This document shows, piece after piece, positions 41,490 to 52,500 of a stretch of DNA of 64,000 bases. Numbering within the stretch: the stretch's first letter is position 1; each line of letters begins with the position of its first letter. A model generated the notes under the pieces. It was not told the DNA's origin. It saw only the letters and a program-made list of their open reading frames with translations, and searched no databases. The translations under genes and the position numbers were made by a program. This DNA is from Heligmosomoides polygyrus polygyrus (lineage: Eukaryota > Nematoda > Chromadorea > Rhabditida > Heligmosomidae), in NCBI GenBank assembly GCA_947396885.1, contig OX377204.1:96544728-96608727 (forward strand), given 5' to 3'.

Positions 41490-41614
41490 TTATTCCTAGC
41501 GAAGAAAAATCCATTAAAGTTGCAGATGTTGAGACGGTGGCCAGAGATTTCATTGACTCCCAGTCCCTATTTCTAAAAGAATCTCTAATCTATCCATTTG
41601 GAGGGAGACTGTAG
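41490..41614 (+). CDS. Candidate terminal coding exon
   Basis: After a pyrimidine-rich acceptor (TTTCCCTCCCTCCAG) the frame from 41492 reads IPSEEKSIKVADVETVARDF, then IDSQSLFLKESLIYPFGGRL and TAG. AATAAA-type signals follow at about 41650-41680. Codon content is protein-like. No upstream exon was identified, so function is unknown. It starts 116 bp after the SL1 copy. Confidence 0.4.
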
Positions 41615-42212
41615 TTACTAAAAGTGGTGATTATAATGTTGAACGAATCAAATAAATTATATGCGGAATAAAAATAAATAAAAATGAATATGAAACGGCC
41701 CAATAATTTCTCACCACCAGCCCGTTAAAATGACTGAAAGCCATTATAGCTACTATCTGACAGCGGTTGCCGTTAAATAAAGCCACAGAAAGCAAACTCA
41801 CGACTTCTTCGTCGCAGGAGTTTTTCCTGAGTTACTGTCGTCAGAAGTGAAGGTGCACGCACCGTTACCACGGGTATTGCTAGTTTTATCAGTGGTCTAA
41901 AAGTAGACGGGTTGTTGAAGTAGAGATCATTTGAAAAGTCTACTGCCATTTTCAGATCCTCAGAGCATTTTACAAACACGGCAAAATTCAAGGAGAAATG
42001 ATTTAATCTCCTGGGATATTTTTCAAGTGACTTATGGCTTCTGAAATTTTGAAAAAGACGAATCAATTAGAGCGCCATACAACAAAATGGAAACACGAAC
42101 ATATGAGAAATGAAAGGTTTAAGCATCCAACTATTGCTTTAGGTCTTTCGCATAAGGCAGACTAAGGCTAGCAGAACTAAATTTTCTAGCACGTTTTTCG
42201 CACCTGGCCCTA

Positions 42213-43486
42213 ACCAGGGAATGCCGCCAGCTTCCCATGAAACTTCGGATTGAGACCTATATCACGTGAAAGAGCTCGAGACGCTGATCACAGATATGTA
42301 GACCAAATTTACTAAATGGATCTCCTAAGCGAGTTATGGCCGGCGGAAGCCGCGATGTCTTCCATGTGTTAGGAGCGCTCAATCAGCGGAAATCAGTGGT
42401 TCGGCTATCAGCGCCGTCAGCAGCGGCGGCGGCGCAGTAGTAGAGTGCTCGCTGCAAAGGATTGGGTTCATTGGTTCGGTTCCCGCCGCTGACGGGTTTT
42501 TCGCATTTTGTGATCTATCTTCGACGAGGACCTATAATCTCATTTTTAGCACATTTTTGAGCGAACGGCTAATGGCGACTTGGATTTACGTCTATTTGAA
42601 GACGGAAATGTGTTTCAGGTAGAATGTTTTATTCATGACGTGAAGCAAGTCAGAAATTGGAATCAAAACGAAGTAAAAAGTAAAAATAAAATGAAAAATC
42701 AACAAAACTTAATAAACATAATAAATTAAAAGTAAAGGCACTAGTCAGAAGTTCCGACTCCACCGACACGACTTCGGTCGAAAATTTTTTTTTCGCTGAA
42801 ACTTCTTTTAGGGGGGTTATTTGGGGTGCTGATCACGAATCTGACATCCGTTTTTCACGATTCGGTCGGAGACCACCCATACTGTCGCTACGACCGTTCG
42901 ACCGAAGTCGTGTCGGTGGAGTCGGAACTTCTGACTAGTGCCTTTACTTTTTATTTATTATGTTTATTAAGTTTTGTTGATTTTTGATTTTATTTTTACT
43001 TTTTATTTTGTTTTGTTTTGAATTTCTGACTTGCTTCACGTCATGAATAAAACATTTTACCTGAAACACGTTTCCGTCTTCAAATAGACGTAAATGCAAG
43101 TCGCCATTAGCCGTTCGCTCAAAAATGTGCTAAAAAATCGAGATTATAGGTCCTCGTCGAAGATAGACCAAAAAATGCAAAAACCCGTCAGCGGCGGGAA
43201 CCGAACACAATGAACCCAATCCTTTGGAGCGAGCATTCTACCACTGCGCCGTCGCCGCTGCTGACGGCGCTGATAGCCGAACCGCTGATTTCCGCGCAAT
43301 ACTGTGCCCAACGCTGATGAGCGCGCCTAACACATGGAAGACATCGTGGCTTCCGCCGGTCATAACTCGCTTAGGAGATCCATTTAGCAAATTTGGTCTA
43401 CATATTTGTGATCAGCGTCTCGAGCTCTTTCACGTGATTTAGGTCTCAATCCGAAGTTCATGAGAAGCTGACGGCATTCCCTGGTA
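42213..43486. repeat. 1.27-kb palindrome with tRNA-like arms
   Basis: Ends CTAACCAGGGAATGCCG and CGGCATTCCCTGGTAAG (approximately), with arms matching almost continuously to a centre near 42845. Each arm has a tRNA-like stretch: GCGCAGTAGTAGAGTGCTCG with CATTGGTTCGGTTCCCGCC, and its complement near 43190-43250. The centre carries GGGGGTTATTTGGGGTGCTG and ATCACGAATCTGACATCCG, as in the loop at 24340-24390. Non-coding. Confidence 0.75.
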
Positions 43487-44001
43487 AGTGCCCATTGAAG
43501 GTGACAAATAGTGCCCTTACTAAAACGCTGGCACAGGGCTTCAGGTCCAGTGAGTGAAAAATGAATCAAAAAAGGAGACGAGCAAAGGACCGCATCTACT
43601 GAAGCATTCAATGAGCGCTGTTTAACTGTAAGAGATGCAGAAACGAAGGCATTAAGAGCTCACCTCCGACACCTGGAAGAACCTATCACTACTGCCAAAA
43701 ACCGTTGACGAACGCTGCTGAAAAGAGATTCACTGAATATTGCTAGACAACTAAACAATAGGGAACTGTATCATACAAAGAAACCATTGCACTACCTGTG
43801 TATAGGAGCTGGGGTCTCTACACATGGCTGACGTCATACGGGCAAGTCCAGCAACCTAGGAAGGGCGACTTAAAAGGTTGTTTTAGTGACCAATACGACA
43901 GATTAGGCCTAGAACGCATGGCCAACTGGCAGCTATCTACAGCTGCAGTCAGCAAATGAACGATAAGCGCTGAAAAATCAGTAAACTGGTCTATCTCACC
44001 A

Positions 44002-44138
44002 GGGTCCACACTCATCAACCGTTTACAGACCTCTAGCGGTGAAAACACCGCCAAACCTGATGCCGATAAATGTCATATTAGGTGATTTGGCGGTATTTTC
44101 ACTGTTAGAGGGCCGTAAGCGGTTGATGAATCTGGCCC
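44002..44138. mobile_element. GATTCATCAAC MITE Q3
   Basis: GGGTCCACACTCATCAACCG and GCGGTTGATGAATCTGGCCC. Inner CCTCTAGCGGTGAAAACACC and CGGTATTTTCACTGTTAGAG. Confidence 0.8.
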
Positions 44139-44589
44139 AGGTGTCGCTGGTGAAGAAGGAACGAGTTGATGGAATAGGCAGAGAATCGAGTACTTTTGGG
44201 TGAAGCACCGAATAATGTACTTGGAAATGAAACCAACCTCTCCACCGGAATCCATTGGTACCAGAGGGATGCCAGCAGCTGAGAATGATGTGCTAGTATC
44301 GGTCTGGTGAGTGGTGCCGTGCGTAGTGGATTGAGTAACGTCCTCAACTGAAACGGGAATCAGAATTAGCCGGTAACAACCATCAGGACTTCCACTCTTA
44401 TACCAGTTTAACCTATAATTTTCGCGTTAAATTAGTCACTTTTCAAATCAAATTGGACACTTTTCACGTCAATTTCTCTTTTCACTGTTTTAAACAAACT
44501 TGATGCTTTTAAAACCAAAATGAACATATCCAAACCGAAGCGAGTGTTTTACAAGTTAATCTACAGACTCTAAATAGCCAAAATAATTT

Positions 44590-45300
44590 TTTGTACAAAA
44601 AGAAATTCGATATAACTTCCTTCGAAACGTTTTAGGCCAGCTGCTCGAATGACTGCAATAATTTTATAAATTTTTTTTTTGAAAAGTAGTGAACTAAAAC
44701 CCGTTTTAAGGCGCATTAAGGCCGCAGACATTAAGTAAATTAGAGGCGAAATCGCGCCATGCACTCGAAAAGCTCGCCGCGATTTTTATTGACAGTATAA
44801 ATATTGCTTACACGAAGCATTAGAGTGAGAATATGTGTTCTTTGCTTTGTTGTATCGCTCGAATAATGGTTTAAAACATGTTTTAAAGACCAGGAAGGCG
44901 GCCATTTCTTAGTGCTAAAAGAAGGGATTGCGTCATGCCGTCGTCCGAAACGTCGTTGCGATTTTTATTCGATTGATAGCAAAATTTCTATTTTCTTGGA
45001 GTTTCACAACAGTTTTTGTTGTATCGTTCAAAAAAACGAAGCAAATAGAAATTTTGCCATCAATCGAATAAGAATCACGACAAAGTCTTGTACGACGGCA
45101 CGGTGTAGTCTCTTCTTTTAGCACTAGAAATGGCTGCCTTCCCGGTCTTCGAAGCAAGCTTTAAACCATTGTTTTTCCCAACAAAAAAAAAAGAATTTTT
45201 TAAAATTTCACACGTTTTAACTTGCCGGGCATGCGAACCAAAACTTCGAAGGAAGTTATGTAAAATTTTACTTGAGAAAAAATTGTTCTAACCTTTTTTG
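44590..45300. repeat. AT-rich fold-back
   Basis: ATAACTTCCTTCGAAACG near 44614 answers CTTCGAAGGAAGTTATG near 45244. TTCGATTGATAGCAAAATTT near 44969 answers AAATTTTGCCATCAATCGAA near 45049. The centre is near 45005. Part of it (AAGCTTTAAACCAT with TTCTAACCTTTTTGG) also occurs at 16707-16845. Confidence 0.6.
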
Positions 45301-45657
45301 GAGAGTCTCTAATGTGGAAGTTAGTTGAGTTTCACGTGAGAAATGTTACATAAATTGGTTAATGCGTATTTTAGCTAGCGAGTCACACGGAGGAGGGAGA
45401 ACGAAAGGATACTGTAGCGTGTGATGCTGTGTCGTATGCCATCCGGCTGTGCCTTTCGCTTAATGATGGGCAATTATTGGAATTGTCAGCTAATCACGGC
45501 ATTTTAGGCACATTTAGAAGGCTGTATGGATATAGTATATGGGATCCTGCAGAAAGCAATGAAATCAGAAGACATGTCACAAACGTCGTGCAACGTCGTG
45601 CTGGATACAGAAGGCGTGTCACATGCGCCATGCAACGGTATTGGATCCACAAGAGAA

Positions 45658-46938
45658 GGGTCTGAAGCGTATGTCTGAACGGGGGGGGGGGGGGGGGGGG
45701 AGGGGGGAGCGAGTCATATAGGGAGAAACCTCACCCCTCAATTAGTATGAAAATGTGATAATTTTTGCCAAGTCGTTAAACCCAAGGAGTAGGGGTCACA
45801 ATGGAATACGGCGCAGCATGCGTTTGTGGGTCTTGTACGCCCACGATGCCTCTGCAGCCAGTGGCTCGGAGCGCAGGTGGGTAGAGGTTTGACTCACGTG
45901 AGAGAGCTCGGGGGTTTGGTTCCTCTGCGCTGCTGCATTTTTGCATTTCAACTGACTATTTGAGATTTGAGGATTCTGACGTCTATACCATTTTCAGACG
46001 TTTTCTGCACATTTTTCCAGCTGTACGCTGTGGAGAATAACTTTCTTTCAACTTGTTTATTGCTGACCGGTTTTCTAACCACAAGACAATGAGAATGCTA
46101 CTCACCATAATGATGTATAAGCCCTCAACACCAGTGATAGACAGGCACAAAGTGCATGAAACAGAAGCACTGGTCAGAATGCGGACAGCGTATAAAACCT
46201 ACAGGCTCCTCATAGTTTGCTTCTCTATATAGACCAATGACAGGTTTTAGAAAACTTCCAGCAGACCTCTGATTTCCAGGTGACAGACAGAGATGAGGAA
46301 GAGAGGGTATCGATGCCGTTTAGCTTAATTTGGGGGATCCACACACCTCGTTTCTCATTTTAACCACCTCCAATTTCACATCCTGGTCTCTTTTGAAAAT
46401 CCGAGCAGGATGGCTTTTCCCGAGGTCATTGGTCCATGTATGGAAACAAACTGTGAGATCCTGTAACCTTTATACGCTGCCCGTATTGTGCCGAGTGCTG
46501 TTTCATGCACTTTGCACCTGTGAATCACTGGTGTTGAACATTTATACATCACCATGTTGAATACCACAACGTACCGCTGAAAAAATGCGCAGAAAACGTC
46601 TGAAAATGGTACAGACGTCAGAATCCCCCAAATCTCAACCAATCAGTTGAAATGCAAAAATGCAGCAGCGCAGAGGAACCCAAACCCCGACCTCTCCCAC
46701 ATGAGTCAAACCTCTACCCACCTGCGCTCCGAGCCACTGGCTGCGGGGGCATCGCGGGCGTACAAGACCTACAAACGCATGTTGCGCCGTATTCCATTGT
46801 GACACCCTACTCCTTGGGTTTAACAACTTGGCAAAAAAAAAATAAACACATTTTTTTAGTAATTGAGGGGTGAGGATTCCCCTTATATGACTCGCTCCCC
46901 CCCCCCCCCCCCCCCCGTTCAGACATACGCTTGACCCT
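45658..46938. repeat. 1.28-kb fold-back with tRNA-like/SINE arms
   Basis: GGGTCTGAAGCGTATGTCTG plus a G run at the left; a C run plus GTTCAGACATACGCTTGACC at the right. Arm segments GTTAAACCCAAGGAGTAGGG, GTCTTGTACGCCCACGATGC and TTCCTCTGCGCTGCTGCATT all reappear inverted after 46560. It is related to 9725-10850, where an 8-bp-duplicating element is inserted. Confidence 0.75.
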
Positions 46939-47210
46939 TCCCTTGTCAGATGGCGTGCTACGGACGTCATCTGACATGAATCCTGGTTCAGAAAACGCTT
47001 AACAGACGTCGTCGAACAGGCGTCCGGATTCGGAAAGATGCCGCAAACATTATCCACTATTCTACATAAGAAGAACGTGAACGTCTGGTAGGAAGGACAG
47101 GACAGATTTGTTGATTGTCTGGTTGCGACACTTCACTGTATGGACCAAATACACGATCTGAACGCCTCCACAATTAAGGAGAATGCAGGGCCTAACCTCA
47201 AGAGTATCTA

Positions 47211-48857
47211 TTAGGTCGTTGCATATCAAATGGCCGATTTTGACTGAAAATTTTGACAGACGGCTTGGAAGCAATTTTATTAATCGAAATAAGCGTCGTT
47301 ACAATTAGTACACTTTTTCAACGCGACAATGGCTTAGACATTCCTTCTTTACAAAAGTCAGAACTGCGAGAATTAATCATAAGAAGTCATTTTCGACATC
47401 ATACTGGTTGCCAATTTTTTTTCACCTTCGTTTGACGATCTAAATCTTTAAAAAATGATAATCGGTAAGGGACAGATCTAGTGAATATGCTGGATGTGAC
47501 AGAGGTTCGTATCCCAATTCATGCAGTTTCTGGACAACAATTTTTGAGAAACCTGCTGCCGTCATGCAGTAGGAATGGGCCTCTTCGACTGACCGAAGCC
47601 GGCGGTTTTTCCATCAACTTCTGGTGCATCACTTCAATCTCAGCACAGCAATTCTACGCTGTGATAGTCTCCGCAGCCTTCTAGAACTTGTAGTGGACCA
47701 TACCAGCCACTGTCCACCATACGGTCACCATGGTCTTCTTTGGATGGAGACTTGGTTTCGGCATCTCCTGGGACTCTCATTCCTGTCCAGCCATTGCGCA
47801 GAGCGACGACGATTGTCATGAGGGATCCGTTTTTCTTCGCATGTCACGATCCTGTCCAAAGAAGGCTCCCTTAGATTGCGCAATCTCAACGAAACACAGG
47901 TGTCGTGGCGCTTCAGCATCTGCCCGCCGGTCAGTTCGTGCGGAATCCGTTCATACAATTTCTTTACTTTTCCGATGACCTTTAAGTGGCGACTGATGGT
48001 GCTGCTGTCAACGCCGAAATGCTGGGCTGGCTCTCTCACACTTTGACGCGGGTCCGCTTCCACCATGGCTTCAAGTTGGTCGCGGTTAAGGAGCGATGGC
48101 GGCCTACCTTAGTCTTCATCTTCGAGACCTTCATCTCGAGATCGAAACCTTTCGAACCAGTGGATCTGGATTCCGCATCAGGAACTGTATATACTTTTTG
48201 AAAGCGCAAGACCTCCGCTTTCTTACCATTTTGAGCTTTTGTGACATGATTGCCTCTTGCCGAGTTTGCGACGTTGTTTTTACAGTATGAATCAACGTGA
48301 CATTCGGGTGCTCTACTTATGAATGGAAAAGTGGACACAACGCCGCGGCCGTAGCTCGTAACATCAACGCTGCATTTGGGGAGGATTTCGCTAAAAGCGC
48401 TGGCACAGTTGGCAGTAGCGGCAGTGGCAGCGGCGGCGGCAAATGCTTCAGCATAGGGGCATCTATTTGGAGGAAGTCGATTCCCTTATGCTTAAGCATT
48501 TGCCGCCGCCGCCGCTGCCTCTGCCGCTACTGCACACTGGTGCCAGCGCCGTTAGCGAAATCGTCCCCAAATGCAGCGTTGATGTTACGAGCTACGGCCG
48601 CGGCGTTGTGTCCACTTTTCCATTCATATAAATAGAACGTAGAGCACCCGAATGTCACGTAGATTCATACTGTAAAAACAACGCCAATAACTCGGCAAGA
48701 GGCAATTATGTCGCAAAGGCTACAGATGGTTAGAATGCGTATGTTCTGCGCTTCGAAAAACTGTATACAATGCCGGAAACGGGAACATTCGTAGCTGTGA
48801 AAAATCAACCAGAAATTGAGGTGGAAAATCGGCCATTTCGTATGCAACGACCTCATT
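47211..48857 (-). mobile_element. Mariner with an internal palindrome
   Basis: Terminal repeats TTAGGTCGTTGCATATCAAA at 47211 and TTTCGTATGCAACGACCTCA near 48836. The minus-strand frame 48066-47725 reads VREPAQHFGVDSSTISRHLK, VKKLYERIPHELTGGQML and LDRIVTCEEKRIPHDNRRRS, a decayed Hsmar1-like transposase. The 5' third is a palindrome, 48180-48780 (centre about 48480), in which the N-terminal frame (YEWKSGHNAAAVARNINAAF) is duplicated head to head. Confidence 0.75.
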
Positions 48858-49458
48858 AAGCCTAAAAGAGTTGGATGTACACATTGACAAGTCGTCTCCA
48901 TTGAAGGATTTCCGACCCATTTCGATCGCCGCGCGCGTCTCGGGCTCTACTCGTTCCCTGGGCTATTTCTCGGCGCCTCCTGATTTTCAGGGATTTCGTC
49001 CTAATCAGCGCATCCAGCCGCGTTCTTGAGCTTGCAGGCAGTGTAGCTAGCGGCTGTACTCGTCCGGGGGCGATAGTCTGAGGGTGGTGCTTCCGTGCTG
49101 CGCGTATCTGTGTCGTGGTCTCCCGTTTCTGACTCCTTGCGCGTGCCTTGTGGTTCTTAATTTGTTCACATTGTGTTGTTTCATTGTTCTCATGTAGTCT
49201 TGCCATATCCATAGTGGTTTGTCTTTACTATGTCACTTAGCCTTTTACAGGGTCCTATTGATATCACTCATATCTACTCATATTTGGTACCATGTTGGTC
49301 TCGATTTGTGTTTCGCGTGGTATGCTCATATTCATCTATGTTTATCCTCGCATTTATTCATGTTATTGTCTCGTCTCATCATAGTGCTTTACCATCGATG
49401 CTTTAATGTCTTGTTTCGTTAGCCGCGTGCGTGATAGTGGTGTAGTATTAAAAATAAA

Positions 49459-49480
49459 GGTTTAATTACCCAAGTTTGAG
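49459..49480 (+). other. SL1 spliced-leader sequence, antisense to the ZHP-like gene
   Basis: A second exact 22-nt SL1 copy, preceded by TATTAAAAATAAA and followed by GTTTTGGAGTGG. It lies 88-109 bp beyond the ZHP-like stop codon in antisense orientation, so it would be in that gene's 3' untranslated region. No SL RNA gene structure follows it. Confidence 0.9.
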
Positions 49481-49567
49481 GTTTTGGAGTGGTCGAACCA
49501 CTCGAATACTTGAACCGCGTGGCGTATCGGTACCGTACCGGCGAGCACTTTGCGCGTGGTGGCCACT

Positions 49568-52500
49568 TCACACTGGTGGCAGCAGATACAAACAAGCAGC
49601 ACCTTGTCAGAGCCGTGTGTTTGGGTGAACAACGGACTCACCACGATGTCTTGGATTGTTGTAAGGCGTAGATGTCGTAAAACTGCGATGACCTGGTGGC
49701 ATAGGAGTGCGGAATGGGTCGTGCGTCAAGTCACTCAAGCTGAAATAAACGGTTCAGAAAGAGACGGAAACAAAATATTGTAAGCAAACATAGACAAATA
49801 AATAAAAGAGGAGCGTTCGGCACAAAATACCTGATCCGTGGCGCAATCTTGGAGAAAGGGCAAGCACACGAAGCGAACAATAGACGCTAAACTATAAAGG
49901 TAGGAGACATACTTAGACGAGCACTTCTCCATCTTGTTGAGCTTGCTCTTCAGCTCCTGGATCTCATCGCACTTCTTCTTGTACTCGACTTTGGCACGCA
50001 TCAGAGCTCTGCATATGGAATATGGATCTATGTTTGAAAAGCTGGACGACAGAAGAGCACTCACTCCTTGTACTGAGTCTTCTTCTTCATTTCCTCCTTA
50101 CAAAACTCCTGCATCTTATCGAAAGTGTTGTTCTGAACCATGCACGTATGAAAATCACTGTTCTAAAATGGTTCGGGCACTGACTTTCGTCTGAAGATGC
50201 CTCATAAGGTGCTGGCGTTGAGCGTCTTGAAAATCCAACACCTGACCGATTTCGTGGACAATCTTCGAGAAGTCGTCGAGCGGTGTGAACAGCTCTCGAA
50301 GCTGAAAACTATTTTCAGAAACATCTGGAACCTGAACTCTTTGTGAAACTTCTCCGAATGACGAGCCATCTTGTCGCCGAAGAAGGACAAATACATGAGC
50401 AGCTCAAGTAGGATGGGGCGAACATGAAAACCATTTTGACGTCAAACTGGACACTCTTCGAATGAGTCGGAATAACTTCTGACATCAAAAGCGGACATTT
50501 TCCAAGCAAACTAAACGCGATTCAGGAAGTTCAAAAATTCAGTTCGAAAGAAGAACACCATTTTGATTTTGGCACTATTGCACTTTCAGGACACCAGAAT
50601 TCAAGGAAATGTCGAAAAAAGTTTTTCGCCCAGTTGGTTGCTGAGCACGAATGTAACATCTGTGTTTGAAAATTTGGCTAATTACGTTAGATTACGGTAG
50701 GTACGGGTGACTAAGGCTGTCGAGGTCATAGTTGCCGATTTCGCCCAAAATTCGCCCAAGGGTGCTAATCACGAATCTGACATCTGTTTTTTTTTTTTGA
50801 AATTGCGGCCGATTACGGTAGGTACGGGTGACCAAGGCTGTCGAGGTCCTAATTGCCGACTTCGTCCAAATTTCCTGACGGAGATTAGTTACCCGTATCT
50901 ACCGTAACCTACAGTAATCGGAAGAAATTTAAAAACGGATGTCAGATTCGTGATCAGCAAACAGGGCGATGTTTGATTTTTTCGACCTCTGGAGCCTTGT
51001 AGTACAAAAGTGCCTTGATTTTCCTTGAAATTATCTCTACACATGGGGTCCCAAAAAGTGAGTGCGCAGTATGGATATTTATAAAGTTGTATTCATTTAG
51101 CTACAATGGTGTTTTTAGGCTTATTTTAGACAACACGACTCCCAAGAATTCGGTTTATCGTAGGAAGGGACTGTACCATGTGTTCTTCCAGTATGTCGCA
51201 ATTTTCATGATTGATGGTAAAATATTGTGAAGTTACATGTAAACAAAAAACAGCAGGAACAATAGCACCATGCGTAGGTCTTGGCTTCGACTGCGCAAGT
51301 GCTCATGAAAAGGATTTATACCGTCACTCAGATAAACATCTTGACAAGATGGACTATTGCACAGCACATTCTCCTCATGTCGATACCACAAAAATTTCCC
51401 TTCCCTGCAGTTTAAAATAAGCCTAAGAACATTTCGGCATCTAAAGGAATGAAAATTCCTCGAATATTTAACCTGTCGAACAGGGGACTAAGAACGTCTC
51501 AAAGATGGTCAATCAAATCGTAAAAATTTACTTCGACCTCCCGAAGCACTTCTATAATAGTTCAGCGTGGGAGACGTCCGCTTTGATGTGGAAGGTGCTT
51601 TGATGTGGTTCTGAGAGTGTTCAGTTTGGTTTGGAAAATTTCCACTTTGACGTGAAAACGGCATATATCCTGAAGTGACTCAGGGCAATAACAATGGAAT
51701 GAGTGCAAGTATGTCTGAACAGTGAATTTTACAGCTTGAACCTATCCTAGTGGGGGGGGGGAGAGAGCTTGAGGCTCACGGAGCGGCTCCAAGAGGACAA
51801 AATTGACTCAAAAACAAGCAAACAAACAAATACCCGCGGTTGTAAAGACGTCCCGGCGGGCAAAGTACATTCAATCACAGTTGACAGTTATAACCCGGAT
51901 AAATCATAGAGAGGGGGCAAATAGCTTTGACTCTTTACAACCGCAGCGAAACCGCACGTGTTTTTGTGAATTTTGTCAGCTTAGGCCCTATTCTGTCCTC
52001 TGCAAGCCGCTCCGTATGCCTCAAATCAATTTTTTAACATAATTTTATGTTACGTGGCCCCTCCCCGACTAGGATAGATCCTGCACCTGTGTATGCATAG
52101 TTTATAGCCAATATAAAACATAAGAAAAGGTAGAAATTCAAAGAAGTAAAGAAATAAAGAAGGGTGTAAAATCTTCAAAGTTTTAAATTATAAATGATTA
52201 AAACAATGTTTCGTAATAAAAATATAAATAAGATTCGTTTCGTCACTGTCTTCAGACGAATCCCTCCTCCCGTGGCTCTTCAGTGAAGAAGAGGAGAATA
52301 TTTCAAGATATCTTATATAAGTCGCTCGCTATACGACGAAGCAGTATAGGAGCCACCCATACAGGATCGACAACGTGGAGGATAGATATTAGTGGATTTC
52401 AAAGCGCAAGAGCTAAAGCATAACGAATTCCCACCTCCCCCCCCCCCCTCTCCTCCCCCCATGATCAGAATAATTCAAAAGTTCGAAAGTGTGATGGTAC

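Noticed and set aside
49735..49830. Continuation of the ZHP-like gene through GTATTTTGTGCC to a hydrophobic tail
   Set aside because: It reads as translated poly-T/AT-rich intron. The exon at 49739-49642 has better acceptor, composition and phase.
50332..50402. A possible extra exon (AHVFVLLRRQDGSSFGEV) before the third ZHP-like exon
   Set aside because: Its phase fits only at one side. Exon 2 (ending KPE) joins directly in phase 0 to LRELFTPLDD, which also fits the Zip3/RNF212 family order.
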